This document shows positions 49,746 to 59,275 of a stretch of DNA of 64,000 nucleotides, piece after piece; positions within the stretch are counted from its first letter, which is position 1; each line of letters starts with the position of its first letter. The stretch is from Romboutsia timonensis. GTDB taxonomy: Bacteria; Bacillota; Clostridia; Peptostreptococcales; Peptostreptococcaceae. Both the position numbers and the translations under genes were made by a program. The notes beneath the pieces were generated by a model. The model saw only the letters and a program-made list of their open reading frames with translations, was not told the origin of the DNA and searched no databases. Location: assembly GCF_900106845.1 (NCBI RefSeq), contig NZ_LT629862.1, forward strand, positions 45,062-109,061. The letters run 5' to 3'.

Positions 49746-50363
49746 TTACTTAACTCTATTTAAAACTTTTTCTGTTTTCTTGTACATCGGTAATGTTAAT
49801 AGAGAGATTAACCCAGACTTTAATATATTAAATGGAGCTATCATCCATATTACAAAACTCATTTTACTATCTATAACTGGGTTTATAGCTGCACCCATTG
49901 CAACTACGGTTTCTATTGGCCATCCTATTGTTTCATAAAAAGGTAATATTATAAAGTAGTTAGATATACATCCTACTATAGTCATTATTACCATTCCACT
50001 TATAAGACCTATAACTACTCCTGATAACTCTCTTTTTTTAGAGTATATATATGAAACTGTAAAAACAAAAGATCCACCTATTAAAAAGTTAGCAAATTCT
50101 CCTACTCCACCTGTATTTGACATTCCAGTTATAAATTGAAGTAAATTTTTAAGAAATGCTATAGTAACCCCTGCCATAGGTCCTAGTGATATTCCACCTA
50201 ATAATGCTGTCAAATCTGATATATCTATTTTTAGAAAATCTGGAAATAACATTGGTAATGGAATTGATATAAACATAAGTATATATCCAATTGCTGAAAG
50301 TATTGATATCTTTACAAGCGTTGATGTTGATAAAAATTTAGTTCTTTTCATAGTTTGTTGCAT
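49746..50363 (-). CDS. ribU: Riboflavin ECF-transporter substrate-binding protein RibU
   Basis: S-component of an energy-coupling-factor importer for riboflavin: six membrane helices in 205 residues, with the family sequence IPLPMLFPDFLKIDISDLTALLGG near 33-56 and GGVGEFANFLIGG. The shared EcfAAT module is encoded elsewhere. An FMN riboswitch and terminator lie upstream, which confirms the vitamin specificity. The start follows AGGAGGAG. Confidence 0.96.
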   Translation of the reverse strand: MQQTMKRTKFLSTSTLVKISILSAIGYILMFISIPLPMLFPDFLKIDISDLTALLGGISLGPMAGVTIAFLKNLLQFITGMSNTGGVGEFANFLIGGSFVFTVSYIYSKKRELSGVVIGLISGMVIMTIVGCISNYFIILPFYETIGWPIETVVAMGAAINPVIDSKMSFVIWMIAPFNILKSGLISLLTLPMYKKTEKVLNRVK

Positions 50364-50393
50364 TTTGTACTCCTCCTAATTTTAATTTATTAG

Positions 50394-50431
50394 GGAAAAA
50401 TAAAAGCTCGAAGAGATCTATCTTCGAGCTT
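50394..50431 (-). terminator. FMN-riboswitch-controlled terminator before ribU
   Basis: AAGCTCGAAGA and TCTTCGAGCTT arms with a six-base loop, then TTATTTTT on the minus strand. It lies between the aptamer and the ribU ribosome binding site. Confidence 0.88.
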
Positions 50432-50500
50432 ATTTTTTGAGTACAAGTTATATAATATACATAAAAATGTATAGAAATATCCATTACAAAAAATTAACTT

Positions 50501-50619
50501 TTCTTCTCTCATCCAGACTATACTGTCGGCTTTGGAATTTCACCAAATCATGCTACATAAGTAGCTCGCGGGCTGTACCGCCGGTAGGGAATTACACCCT
50601 GCCCCGAAGATCTTTCTCG
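50501..50619 (-). promoter_or_regulatory. FMN riboswitch (RFN element)
   Basis: On the minus strand the conserved parts are in order: AGATCTTCGGGGCAGGGTG, AATTCCCTACCGGCGGT, AGCCCGCGAGC, GGTGAAATTCCAAAGCCGAC, AGTATAGTCTGGATGAGAG. FMN binding should favour the downstream terminator and switch ribU off. The remaining 50620-50783 holds only AT-rich promoter sequence. Confidence 0.98.
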
Positions 50620-50783
50620 CTATTTAATTTTCCTTATATTTATATAATAATAAAGTAATACAAAATTTTCAATATAAACTTTTCTTATATTAAAAAGTGT
50701 ATTGGTAAAATACTTAATATAATCAAAATATATCCTTAATCTCAAATTAATAAAATATCTAGTATATATCTACACTTCGAAAA

Positions 50784-51941
50784 TTATTTTTCGTATACAA
50801 CTTTTCCATCTATGATAGTAACTAATACGTTACTTTGTAATTCAAATGGATCATTATCCCATATAACTATATCTGCATCTTTACCAATTTCTATAGATCC
50901 AACTTTTTCATCTATACCTAGAATTTTAGCTGGATTTATAGTTATTGCTTCTAGTGCTTTTTCTTTTTTCATACCATGTTTTACAGCTATTCCTGCACAT
51001 ACAGGCAAATATTGTACTGGTATTACTGGGTGATCTGTCATTAAAGATACCTGTAAACCTTCATTGGAAAGTATTGCTGGAGTATCAAAAGTTAAATTTC
51101 TTAATTCTATTTTAGATCTTTCTGATAAAGATGGTCCAACAATTACTGGATATCCTTCTTCTACAAGTTCATCAACTATTAAATGTCCTTCTGTACAGTG
51201 GTCTAATGTAAGCTTTAGATCAAATTCTTTTGCTATTCTTATAGCTGTAAAAATATCATCTGCTCTATGTGCATGAACTTTAAAAGGTATTTCTCGTCTT
51301 AAAACAGGTAATAAACTTTCCATTTTCATATCATATTCTGGTTTATCATGATCCTCATGTTCCATATATAACTCAATTTGCTCTAGGTATTCTTCAGCTT
51401 TTTTTAAATGCTCCCTTAAAAGAGCTGCTATTGCCATTCTAGTTTGTGGCATTTTTTCATCTCTACCATAACATGATTTTGGATTTTCTCCAAAAGCTAT
51501 TTTTGATGCAACAGGATTTTTTATAACCATTTTATCTATTCTTTTTCCATATGTTTTTATAGCTATACATTCTCCACCCATTACATTTGCACTTCCAGGT
51601 GTTGTGCATACTGATGTAATTCCACCTTCTCTAGCTTCTTTAAATGTATTATCCATAGGATTTATACCATCTATAGGATTAAGATGAGGTGTTATAGGAT
51701 CTGTTTCTTCATTACCATCAGCACCTTCAAATCCCATACCATCTTCCCATAAACCTAAATGAGTATGTGCATCTATAAATCCCGGAAAAACTAGTTTTCC
51801 TTCTGCATCTATTATTTTTGCATCTTGAGGTACTTCTAAATTTTCTCCTATTGCTTTTATTTTTTTATTTTCTACTAAAATATCACCTTTGATAATTCCA
51901 TTAGTGATTGTATTTATTGTTCCATTTTTTATAAATATCAT
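50784..51941 (-). CDS. Metal-dependent amidohydrolase, imidazolonepropionase-like
   Basis: TIM-barrel amidohydrolase of 385 residues. N-terminal beta-sandwich, the first metal site FIDAHTHLGLWED (HxH), further ligands in KVHAHRADD and LDHCTEGH, the Asp in SLMTDHPV, and the C-terminal GSIEIGKDADIVIWDNDP. The family includes imidazolonepropionase, isoaspartyl dipeptidase-like and prolidase-type enzymes; the substrate is not evident. It lies 20 bases downstream of tex in the same direction, so it is likely cotranscribed. Confidence 0.85.
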   Translation of the reverse strand: MIFIKNGTINTITNGIIKGDILVENKKIKAIGENLEVPQDAKIIDAEGKLVFPGFIDAHTHLGLWEDGMGFEGADGNEETDPITPHLNPIDGINPMDNTFKEAREGGITSVCTTPGSANVMGGECIAIKTYGKRIDKMVIKNPVASKIAFGENPKSCYGRDEKMPQTRMAIAALLREHLKKAEEYLEQIELYMEHEDHDKPEYDMKMESLLPVLRREIPFKVHAHRADDIFTAIRIAKEFDLKLTLDHCTEGHLIVDELVEEGYPVIVGPSLSERSKIELRNLTFDTPAILSNEGLQVSLMTDHPVIPVQYLPVCAGIAVKHGMKKEKALEAITINPAKILGIDEKVGSIEIGKDADIVIWDNDPFELQSNVLVTIIDGKVVYEK

Positions 51942-51961
51942 CTTAATCTCCTCTGCTTTAA

Positions 51962-54103
51962 CTACATTTTCATAGATAAAGCTACTCTCTTTTTATTCAT
52001 ATCAACACCTATAACTTTTACATCAACTATATCTCCTACAGTTACAACTGTCATAGGGTCTTTTACAAATCCTTTACTCATCTCAGATTTGTGCACTAAT
52101 CCATCATTTTTTATACCTATATCTACAAATGCACCAAAATCAACTACATTTCTTACAGTTCCTTTTAGTATCATACCTTCTGTTATATCTTCTATCTTTA
52201 ATACATCTGTTCTAAGTATAGGCTTTATTCCTTCTTCTCTAGGGTCTCTTCCTGGCTTTTTAATTTCAGCTATTATATCTTTTAAAGTAACTTCTCCTAC
52301 TTGAAGTTTATCACTTAGTTCTTTTATACCTATAGCTTCAACTTTAGAATCTATATCTGATATATTTTTATTTTCAACATCAGATAATGAATATCCAAGC
52401 ATATCTAACATATTTTTACATATATCGTAGCTTTCTGGATGTACACCTGTATTATCTAGAGGATTTTTAGCACCTTCTATTCTCATAAATCCTGCACATT
52501 GAGTAAATGCCTGTGGTCCAAGTCTTTTTACTTTCTTAATTTGAGCTCTTGAAGTAAAATCTCCATTTTCTTCTCTATAAGCTACTATGTTTTTAGCTAT
52601 AGTTTTACTTATACCTGCTATGTGCTCTAATAAAGAGTATGACGCTGTATTTAAGTCTACACCAACGCTATTTACGGAATCTTCTACAACTCCGTCTAAT
52701 ACTCCCTCTAATTTCTTTTGGTTTAAGTCGTGTTGATATTGACCTACACCTATACTTTTAGGGTCTATTTTTACAAGTTCAGCTAATGGATCTTGTAGTC
52801 TTCTTGCTATAGATATGGCTCCTCTTAAAGATACGTTTATGTCTGGGTGTTCTTCATTTGCAAGCTCTGATGCAGAGTAAACTGATGCACCAGCCTCACT
52901 AACTATTATGTATTGAACTTCTCTATCTATTTCTTTTATCATATCTGATACAAACTTTTCTGATTCTCTTGAAGCTGTACCATTTCCTATAGCGATTATA
53001 TCTATATTGTATTTTTCAATTAATGCTTTTAATTCTTTTTTTGATTCTTCTACTTTATTTTGTGGCTCTGTTGGATAAACAGTTGTAGTATCTAATAATT
53101 TACCATTTTTATCAACTACAGCTATCTTACATCCTGTTCTAAATGCAGGGTCAAATCCCATAACAACCTTATCTTTTACTGGTGCTTGAAGTAATAAACT
53201 TTTTACATTTTTTCCAAATACACTTATCGCTCTTTCTTGTGCATTTTCAGTAAGAGTATTTCTTATTTCTCTTTCAATTGATGGGAAAATTAATCTCTTG
53301 TATGAATCTTCTATTGCACTAACTATTACTTCTTTATTTTTTAAATTCTTATCATTTACATATTCATTTATTATATAGTTTATTACTTTTTCATTATTGA
53401 TTTCTACTTTTACTTTTAAGAAATCTTCCTTTTCTCCTCTGTTTATTGCTAATACTCTATGTGGTGCTATAGTTTTTACTGACTCACTGTAATCATAATA
53501 CATATCATAAACTGATTTTTCTTCATTTGAATTTTTTGTTACTATTACACCTTCTCTTAATGCAAGCTCTCTTATATATTTTCTTATTTTAGCATCATCA
53601 GAAACTATTTCAGCTATTATATCATTAGCTCCTTTAATAGCATCTTCAACTGAATTTACATCTTTTTCTGGATTTATATACTTAGATACTTCTTCATTTA
53701 TATTAGATATATTTTTATTTAATATATCTAATGCTAGTTGTTCTAATCCTCTTTCTTTTGCTATAGTTGCTCTAGTTCTTTTCTTTTGTTTATATGGCGC
53801 ATATATATCTTCTACTTCTTGAAGAGTATTCGCCTTTTCTATACTTACTTTTATTTCTGATGTAAGCTTTCCTTGTTCTTCAATTATTCTTATTACATCA
53901 TCTTTTCTATTTTGAAGATTTCTTAAATATATTAATTTATCATAAAAAGCTCTCAGAGTAACGTCACTCATTTCTCCAGTCATTTCTTTTCTATATCTAG
54001 CTATAAAAGGAATAGTATTTCCTTCATCTATAAGTTTTATTGTATTATTTATTTGTTCATCTCTAAGATTAAATTCCTTTTTTAGAATATCATTTATATT
54101 CAT
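51962..54103 (-). CDS. tex: RNA-binding transcriptional accessory protein Tex
   Basis: Conserved nucleic-acid-binding protein of 713 residues. N-terminal HTH-like region (INDILKKEFNLRDEQINNTI), YqgF/RNase H-like domain (VMGFDPAFRTGCKIAVVD), helix-hairpin-helix region (SLLEHIAGISKTIAKNIVAYR) and a C-terminal S1 domain (GMILKGTVRNVVDFGAFVDIGIKNDGLVH). I use the ATG at 54101-54103; the GTG three codons before it abuts the purine-rich stretch. Confidence 0.95.
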   Translation of the reverse strand: MNINDILKKEFNLRDEQINNTIKLIDEGNTIPFIARYRKEMTGEMSDVTLRAFYDKLIYLRNLQNRKDDVIRIIEEQGKLTSEIKVSIEKANTLQEVEDIYAPYKQKKRTRATIAKERGLEQLALDILNKNISNINEEVSKYINPEKDVNSVEDAIKGANDIIAEIVSDDAKIRKYIRELALREGVIVTKNSNEEKSVYDMYYDYSESVKTIAPHRVLAINRGEKEDFLKVKVEINNEKVINYIINEYVNDKNLKNKEVIVSAIEDSYKRLIFPSIEREIRNTLTENAQERAISVFGKNVKSLLLQAPVKDKVVMGFDPAFRTGCKIAVVDKNGKLLDTTTVYPTEPQNKVEESKKELKALIEKYNIDIIAIGNGTASRESEKFVSDMIKEIDREVQYIIVSEAGASVYSASELANEEHPDINVSLRGAISIARRLQDPLAELVKIDPKSIGVGQYQHDLNQKKLEGVLDGVVEDSVNSVGVDLNTASYSLLEHIAGISKTIAKNIVAYREENGDFTSRAQIKKVKRLGPQAFTQCAGFMRIEGAKNPLDNTGVHPESYDICKNMLDMLGYSLSDVENKNISDIDSKVEAIGIKELSDKLQVGEVTLKDIIAEIKKPGRDPREEGIKPILRTDVLKIEDITEGMILKGTVRNVVDFGAFVDIGIKNDGLVHKSEMSKGFVKDPMTVVTVGDIVDVKVIGVDMNKKRVALSMKM

Positions 54104-54145
54104 AAAACCCACTCTTCTTTCGTTTAAATTTATACTTTTAAATAA

Positions 54146-54170
54146 GGCTTGAGAATTAAATTCTCAAGCC
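54146..54170 (-). terminator. Terminator after prfB
   Basis: GGCTTGAGAATT and AATTCTCAAGCC arms, one-base loop, then TTATTT on the minus strand. Confidence 0.85.
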
Positions 54171-54176
54171 CCTATT

Positions 54177-55290
54177 TTAACTATTTTTAGACTTATTCAT
54201 TTTTAAATACTCATTTATAAATAAATCTAAGTTTCCATCCATAACACTATCTACATTTCCAATTTCAGCGTTTGTTCTATGATCTTTTACAAGCTTATAT
54301 GGTTGGAATACATATGATCTTATTTGGCTTCCCCAAGTTATTTGAGAATACTTTCCTTGTATATCCTCAATTTTCTCTTTTTGTTCAAGCTCTTTTAATT
54401 CTATAAGTTTAGCCATAAGCATCTTCATAGCAGTATCTTTATTTTTATGTTGAGATCTTTCATTTTGACACTGTACAACTACACCTGTAGGTATATGAGT
54501 TATCCTTACAGCTGAGTCTGTAGTATTTACATGCTGACCTCCTGCTCCAGATGCTCTATAGGTATCTATTTTTAAATCTGCTGGATTTATATCAATATTT
54601 ATACTATCATCTAATTCTGGTATAACATCTATAGATGCAAAAGATGTATGTCTTTTTCCAGAAGGGTCAAAAGGAGATATCCTAACAATACGATGAACTC
54701 CTTTTTCACTTTTTAAGTATCCATAAGCATTAAGCCCTTCTATATGAAGTGTTGCACTTTTAATTCCTGCTTCTGGATCTGATAGTAAATCCAATGTTTT
54801 AACTTTATATCCTTTAGCTTCTGCCCATCTTATATACATTCTAAGTAACATTTGAGCCCAATCTTGAGCATCAAGTCCACCTGTTCCTGCATTTATAGAT
54901 AGTATCGCATTATTCTTGTCATAATCTCCACTTAAAAGAGTTTTTATTCTAACCCTATCAATTTCTTTTTCAAGATTTGATATAGATTTTTCTATTTCTT
55001 TTTCTATTGAATCATCACTTTCTTCTAAGCCTATTTCAATTAATACTTCTATCTCTTCTAAAGATTCTTTTAATTGATTGTACTCTTCTACAGTTTCTTT
55101 TAAACCTTTGTTTTCTTGTAGCACTTTTTGAGCTAACTCATTATCATTCCAGAAATCTTGATGATTCATTTTCTCTTCATTTTCTTGTATCTTAATTAAT
55201 AATGAAGCAATGTCAAAGAGAATCCCTCAATTCTTCTATATTTGAAGTCATACACTCCATACTACTTCTATACTCTTGTATATTTAACAT
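54177..55290 (-). CDS. prfB: Peptide chain release factor 2, with programmed +1 frameshift
   Basis: Recognises UGA and UAA stops. The true start is the ATG at 55288-55290 after GGAGG. Codon 26 is an in-frame TGA (55213-55215) in the context AGG-GAT-TCT-CTT-TGA-C, the classic RF2 autoregulatory site; a +1 shift on CTT continues as GAC ATT GCT. The full protein is 370 residues. RF2 markers: SPF tripeptide in RISPFDPSG and the GGQ motif in SGAGGQHVN. It lies 15 bases after secA. Confidence 0.97.
55212..55230 (-). other. prfB: prfB +1 frameshift site
   Basis: AGGGATTCTCTTTGAC on the minus strand: an internal Shine-Dalgarno-like AGGGA a few bases before CTT-TGA-C. When RF2 is low, the ribosome shifts +1 and completes the protein. 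Confidence 0.95.
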
Positions 55291-55305
55291 TTTGGTCCTC
55301 CAAAA

Positions 55306-57975
55306 TTATCTTCCACAACATTTTTTATACTTTTTACCACTTCCACATGGACAGTCATCATTTCTTCCTGTAGTATCTTCTTTTCTAACTGTTTTACTGT
55401 TAGCATCTTCATCTACATTAGATGATAAATGGTCAACATCTATAACTTGCTTTCTTTCAACTGGTTCTTCTATAGTTATATTGAATAAGTATTTTATAGT
55501 GTCTTCTTTTATATGAGCATTCATTTCATTGAACATATTAAATCCTTCATCAGTATATGCTATTACAGGGTCTTGTTGACCTATTGCACGAAGACCTATA
55601 CCTTGACGTAATTGATCCATAGCATCTATATGATCTATCCAATGGCTATCAACTGCTTGAAGAAGTACAACTCTTTCCACTTCTCTCATTCTATCTGATC
55701 CTATTCTTTCTTCTTTTCCATTGTATATCTTCATAGCTATTTCAAATACTTTTTCTATAACTTGTTCTGTTTTAAGATTTTCTATATCAGAAACTTCTAT
55801 GCTTCCTCTTGGCATGAATAAATTATACATATACTCTACAAATCTTTCTGCATCAAATCCATCTTGAGAGTATGACATAACACCTTCTTCTATTAAAGAA
55901 TGAATCATATTTTCTATTTGCTCTTGTAAGTTTTCACCTTCAAGAACACGTCTTCTTTCAGCATATATTATTTCTCTTTGTTTATTCATAACATCATCAT
56001 ATTGAAGTACGTGCTTTCTTATTCCAAAGTTTCTACCTTCTACTTTCTTTTGAGCGCCTTCTATAGATTTAGTTAACATTTTATGTTCTATAGGCATATC
56101 TTCTTCAAGACCTATTTTTTCTACTACACTAGATATTCTTTCACTTCCAAATAATCTCATAAGATCATCTTCTAAAGATATATAGAATCTTGAGCTACCT
56201 GGGTCTCCTTGACGACCAGCACGTCCTCTTAACTGATTATCTATTCTTCTAGATTCATGTCTTTCTGTACCTATTATAGCAAGCCCTCCAGCTTTCATAA
56301 CTTCTTCTTGCTCAGCTTTTGTTTCTTCTTTATATTTTTTATATAATTCTTCGTATTTTTCTCTAGCTGCAAATAACTCTTCGTTACCTTCTCGATCTAT
56401 ACCTTCTAAAGAAGCATCTACTTTATTTATTACACTTTCATCATATCCTAACTTCTTCATTTCTTTTTTAGTTAAGAATGTTGGGTTACCTCCTAGTACT
56501 ATATCTGTACCACGACCTGCCATATTAGTTGCTATAGTTACAGCACCTAATCTACCAGCTTGAGCTATTATTTCAGCTTCTTTATCATGGTATTTAGCAT
56601 TTAATACTTCATGCTTCACTCCCCTTCTCTTTAATAATTGAGATATTAATTCAGAGTTTTCTATTGATACAGTACCTACAAGTATAGGTTGCTTATTTTT
56701 ATGTCTTTCTATTATATCTTCAACAACTGCATTAAATTTACCAACTACATTTTTATAAACTGCATCTGATAAATCTTGTCTTTGTACTGGCTTATTTGTA
56801 GGAATTTGAACTACATCCATTTTGTATATAGCCTTAAACTCTTCTTCCTCAGTTTTAGCAGTACCTGTCATTCCTGCAAGTTTATTATACATTCTAAAAT
56901 AGTTTTGGAATGTTACAGTAGCTAAAGTTTTAGACTCTCTTTGTATTCTTAATCCTTCTTTAGCTTCTATAGCTTGATGCAATCCTTCTGAATATCTTCT
57001 ACCAAACATAAGTCTTCCTGTAAATTCATCAACTATTATTATCTCTCCATCTTTTACTACATAATCAACATCTTTTTTCATATTTGTATGAGCCTTTAAT
57101 GCTTGATTTATGTGATGATATAATTCCATATGAGCTATATCTGTTATATTTTCAACATTAAAGTAAACTTCTGCTTTTTGTATACCTGACTCAGTTAACG
57201 CAACTGATTTTTGCTTTTCATCAATTTCATAATCATCTGGCTTTAATGTTAATATAAATGTATTAGCATCTGAATATAAATGAGTAGATTTATCTCCAGG
57301 TCCAGATATTATAAGTGGTGTTCTTGCTTCATCAACAAGTATTGAGTCAACCTCATCCACTATAGCATAGTTTAATTCTCTTTGAACCATTTGCTCTTTA
57401 TGAATTACCATATTATCTTTTAAGTAGTCAAATCCATATTCGTTATTTGTTCCGTAAGTTATATCACATTGATATTGTGCACGTCTTGTTTGTGGATCTT
57501 GTCCATGAACTATTACCCCAACAGTCATTCCTAAGAACTCATATACTTTTCCCATTTGCTCTTTGTCACGCTTTGCTAAGTAATCATTTACTGTAACAAC
57601 ATGTACACCCTTACCTGTAAGAGCATTTAAATAAACTGGAGCTGTTCCAACTAAAGTTTTACCTTCTCCTGTTTTCATCTCAGATATTCTACCTTGATGA
57701 AGAACTATTCCACCTATAAGTTGAACTCTATAGTGTCTCATTCCTAATACTCTTTTAGAGGCTTCTCTTACAACGGCAAAAGCTTCTGGTAGTATATCAT
57801 CTAATGTTTCTCCATTTGCCAATCTCTCTTTAAATACATTTGTCATGTCTTTAAGCTCTTTATCTGACATAGATTCAAATTTTGGCTCTAATGAATCTAT
57901 GCTATCAACTATCTTGTTGAATTTTTTTAGCTCTTTTTTATCTGCCATATTAAATAAATTATCTAAAAAACCCAT
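55306..57975 (-). CDS. secA: Preprotein translocase ATPase SecA
   Basis: Motor of the Sec pathway. 889 residues: Walker A in [17 protein letters not shown] near 80-97, DEAD-type [19 protein letters not shown], helicase motif [19 protein letters not shown], and the C-terminal zinc-binding [14 protein letters not shown]. It is followed closely by prfB; an hpf-secA-prfB order is common in Firmicutes. The start follows GAGGAGAG. Confidence 0.98.
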   Translation of the reverse strand: MGFLDNLFNMADKKELKKFNKIVDSIDSLEPKFESMSDKELKDMTNVFKERLANGETLDDILPEAFAVVREASKRVLGMRHYRVQLIGGIVLHQGRISEMKTGEGKTLVGTAPVYLNALTGKGVHVVTVNDYLAKRDKEQMGKVYEFLGMTVGVIVHGQDPQTRRAQYQCDITYGTNNEYGFDYLKDNMVIHKEQMVQRELNYAIVDEVDSILVDEARTPLIISGPGDKSTHLYSDANTFILTLKPDDYEIDEKQKSVALTESGIQKAEVYFNVENITDIAHMELYHHINQALKAHTNMKKDVDYVVKDGEIIIVDEFTGRLMFGRRYSEGLHQAIEAKEGLRIQRESKTLATVTFQNYFRMYNKLAGMTGTAKTEEEEFKAIYKMDVVQIPTNKPVQRQDLSDAVYKNVVGKFNAVVEDIIERHKNKQPILVGTVSIENSELISQLLKRRGVKHEVLNAKYHDKEAEIIAQAGRLGAVTIATNMAGRGTDIVLGGNPTFLTKKEMKKLGYDESVINKVDASLEGIDREGNEELFAAREKYEELYKKYKEETKAEQEEVMKAGGLAIIGTERHESRRIDNQLRGRAGRQGDPGSSRFYISLEDDLMRLFGSERISSVVEKIGLEEDMPIEHKMLTKSIEGAQKKVEGRNFGIRKHVLQYDDVMNKQREIIYAERRRVLEGENLQEQIENMIHSLIEEGVMSYSQDGFDAERFVEYMYNLFMPRGSIEVSDIENLKTEQVIEKVFEIAMKIYNGKEERIGSDRMREVERVVLLQAVDSHWIDHIDAMDQLRQGIGLRAIGQQDPVIAYTDEGFNMFNEMNAHIKEDTIKYLFNITIEEPVERKQVIDVDHLSSNVDEDANSKTVRKEDTTGRNDDCPCGSGKKYKKCCGR

Positions 57976-58054
57976 GTTTAAAATCTCTCCTCGTACATTT
58001 ATATAATATCTATATATTTTACCATAAAAATACTATATGTAATATTATTTGCTC

Positions 58055-58090
58055 AAAAAAAGCTATCGACATTTAAATTTATCAATAGCT
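58055..58090 (-). terminator. Terminator after hpf
   Basis: AGCTATcGA and TCaATAGCT arms, with TTTTTTT following on the minus strand. Confidence 0.8.
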
Positions 58091-58111
58091 CTTATAATTA
58101 TTTATACTATA

Positions 58112-58660
58112 TTATTCCGATTCTATTAATCCATATCCACCATTTTTACGTCTATATACTATAGATATACCATTTGACTCAGAATTCCTAAACATATAAA
58201 AATCATGTTCTGATAAATCCATTTGTAAAACAGCTTCTTCCGGACTCATTGGTTTTACACCAAATTTCTTAGTTCTTTTTATTACTATATCTAAATTATC
58301 TTCATTTGAAGAATAATCATTTTCTTCTATATCCTCTATCGCATCAAATCTTATACTTTCATTTGATTGATGTCTATCTTGTAGTCTCTTTTTATATTTT
58401 CTTAACTGCTTATTTAATTTGTCATATACAACATCTATAGCTGCATATAAATTTTCCTCTATATCTTCTGCTCTTATTATCGGACCACTTATAGGTATTA
58501 TTGTAACCTCTACTTTTTGTCTTGCTTTTTTAGCACTCACTGTAACCTTTACATCTGTTGCTGGATGAAGGTAGAAATCCAATCTTCCTAATTTCTCTTC
58601 TATGGCATTTTTTATTCCATCTGTTAAATCCATTTGTTTTCCAGATATTATTATATTCAT
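58112..58660 (-). CDS. hpf: Long-form ribosome hibernation promoting factor
   Basis: Dimerises 70S ribosomes in stationary phase. N-terminal HPF/YfiA domain (about 1-100: IIISGKQMDLTDGIKNAIEEKLGRL), a charged linker, and the C-terminal dimerisation domain (KRTKKFGVKPMSPEEAVLQMDLSEHDFYMFRN). At 182 residues it is the long Firmicute type. A raiA-type ncRNA with its own terminator lies upstream. The start follows AGGGAGA. Confidence 0.96.
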   Translation of the reverse strand: MNIIISGKQMDLTDGIKNAIEEKLGRLDFYLHPATDVKVTVSAKKARQKVEVTIIPISGPIIRAEDIEENLYAAIDVVYDKLNKQLRKYKKRLQDRHQSNESIRFDAIEDIEENDYSSNEDNLDIVIKRTKKFGVKPMSPEEAVLQMDLSEHDFYMFRNSESNGISIVYRRKNGGYGLIESE

Positions 58661-58818
58661 AAGAACATCTCCCTTCAGTTATACCAGTATAAATATTTAT
58701 ACTTTATTTTTATATTCTATATATCTGTTATAAAACCCTTTATTTTATTGTTAGCTTTTATAATTTAATATATTCAACTAAATAAAGATTTATTTAATTT
58801 AATAATAACTGTTAACAA

Positions 58819-58924
58819 TGTGGATTATTATCCACTAATATACCTGTTGATAATGTGGATAAAATTGTTAATAAGTCTTACTTTTGTGTATTTCTAGCTA
58901 TTTTTAACATTATATATATCCACA
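58819..58924. promoter_or_regulatory. Cluster of DnaA-box-like sequences
   Basis: TGTGGATTA (58819-58827), TTATCCACT (58828-58836), TGTGGATAA (58854-58862, a perfect reverse TTATCCACA) and ATATCCACA (58916-58924) lie in 106 bases upstream of hpf. DnaA binding is inferred from the consensus. Confidence 0.45.
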
Positions 58925-58999
58925 AATTTCAACTTAAGTTGTTACTAATTTATGTATTTATGTCAAATTTTATAATATATAATCAAATTTTTTGTAAAA

Positions 59000-59023
59000 A
59001 AAAAGCACCTAAAAAGGTACTTT
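59000..59023 (-). terminator. Terminator of the raiA-type ncRNA
   Basis: AAAAGCACCT and AGGTACTTTT arms with one mismatch, followed on the minus strand by a run of T. It shows that the RNA ends before hpf. Confidence 0.85.
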
Positions 59024-59233
59024 TGAATATTTAGCTGACCTGGTTTTTGACCCCACACTCGCCTACTGGAGGGTTCGCTTGGGTTTGCCGCACTACTAGC
59101 TCTCTCGATTTTATACCGGTAGGTCTTACTTCTAAGCCGCACCATGATCATCAACCCCATTTTTAGTGTTGACTTACGTGGATCCCTTTGCCTGCGACTG
59201 GCTTGGACTTTCAACCACAGACCTAAATATTAC
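59003..59233 (-). ncRNA. raiA RNA: Structured non-coding RNA, probably the raiA motif
   Basis: About 230 bases of markedly GC-richer, structured sequence with its own minus-strand promoter (59240-59268) and terminator. It shows short complementary blocks such as GTGGTTGAAAGTCC, ACCTACCGGTATAAAATCG, GCGGCTTAGAAGTAAG and TGTGGGGTC. It lies upstream of hpf (raiA), where the raiA motif RNA of clostridia is found (knowledge). The covariance-level match cannot be tested here, so the family name rests on position, length and composition. The ORF that covers it is an artefact. Confidence 0.75.
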
Positions 59234-59239
59234 TAACTT

Positions 59240-59268
59240 ATTTTAATATTTTAAATGAATTATGTCAA
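59240..59268 (-). promoter_or_regulatory. Promoter of the raiA-type ncRNA
   Basis: TTGACA (59263-59268), 17 bases, TAAAAT (59240-59245) on the minus strand; start expected near 59233. Confidence 0.75.
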
Positions 59269-59275
59269 TAGAAAA

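Noticed and set aside
58963-59214. 83-codon minus-strand ORF over the structured RNA
   Set aside because: It coincides with the raiA-type RNA, has odd composition (Arg/Ser/Pro-rich start, AT-rich tail), lacks a ribosome binding site and runs through the RNA's terminator.
59003-59233. RNase P RNA or tmRNA as identity of the structured RNA
   Set aside because: A GAAAGTCC block recalls RNase P, but the other conserved blocks, the usual length and any tmRNA tag ORF are absent; the position beside hpf favours the raiA motif.
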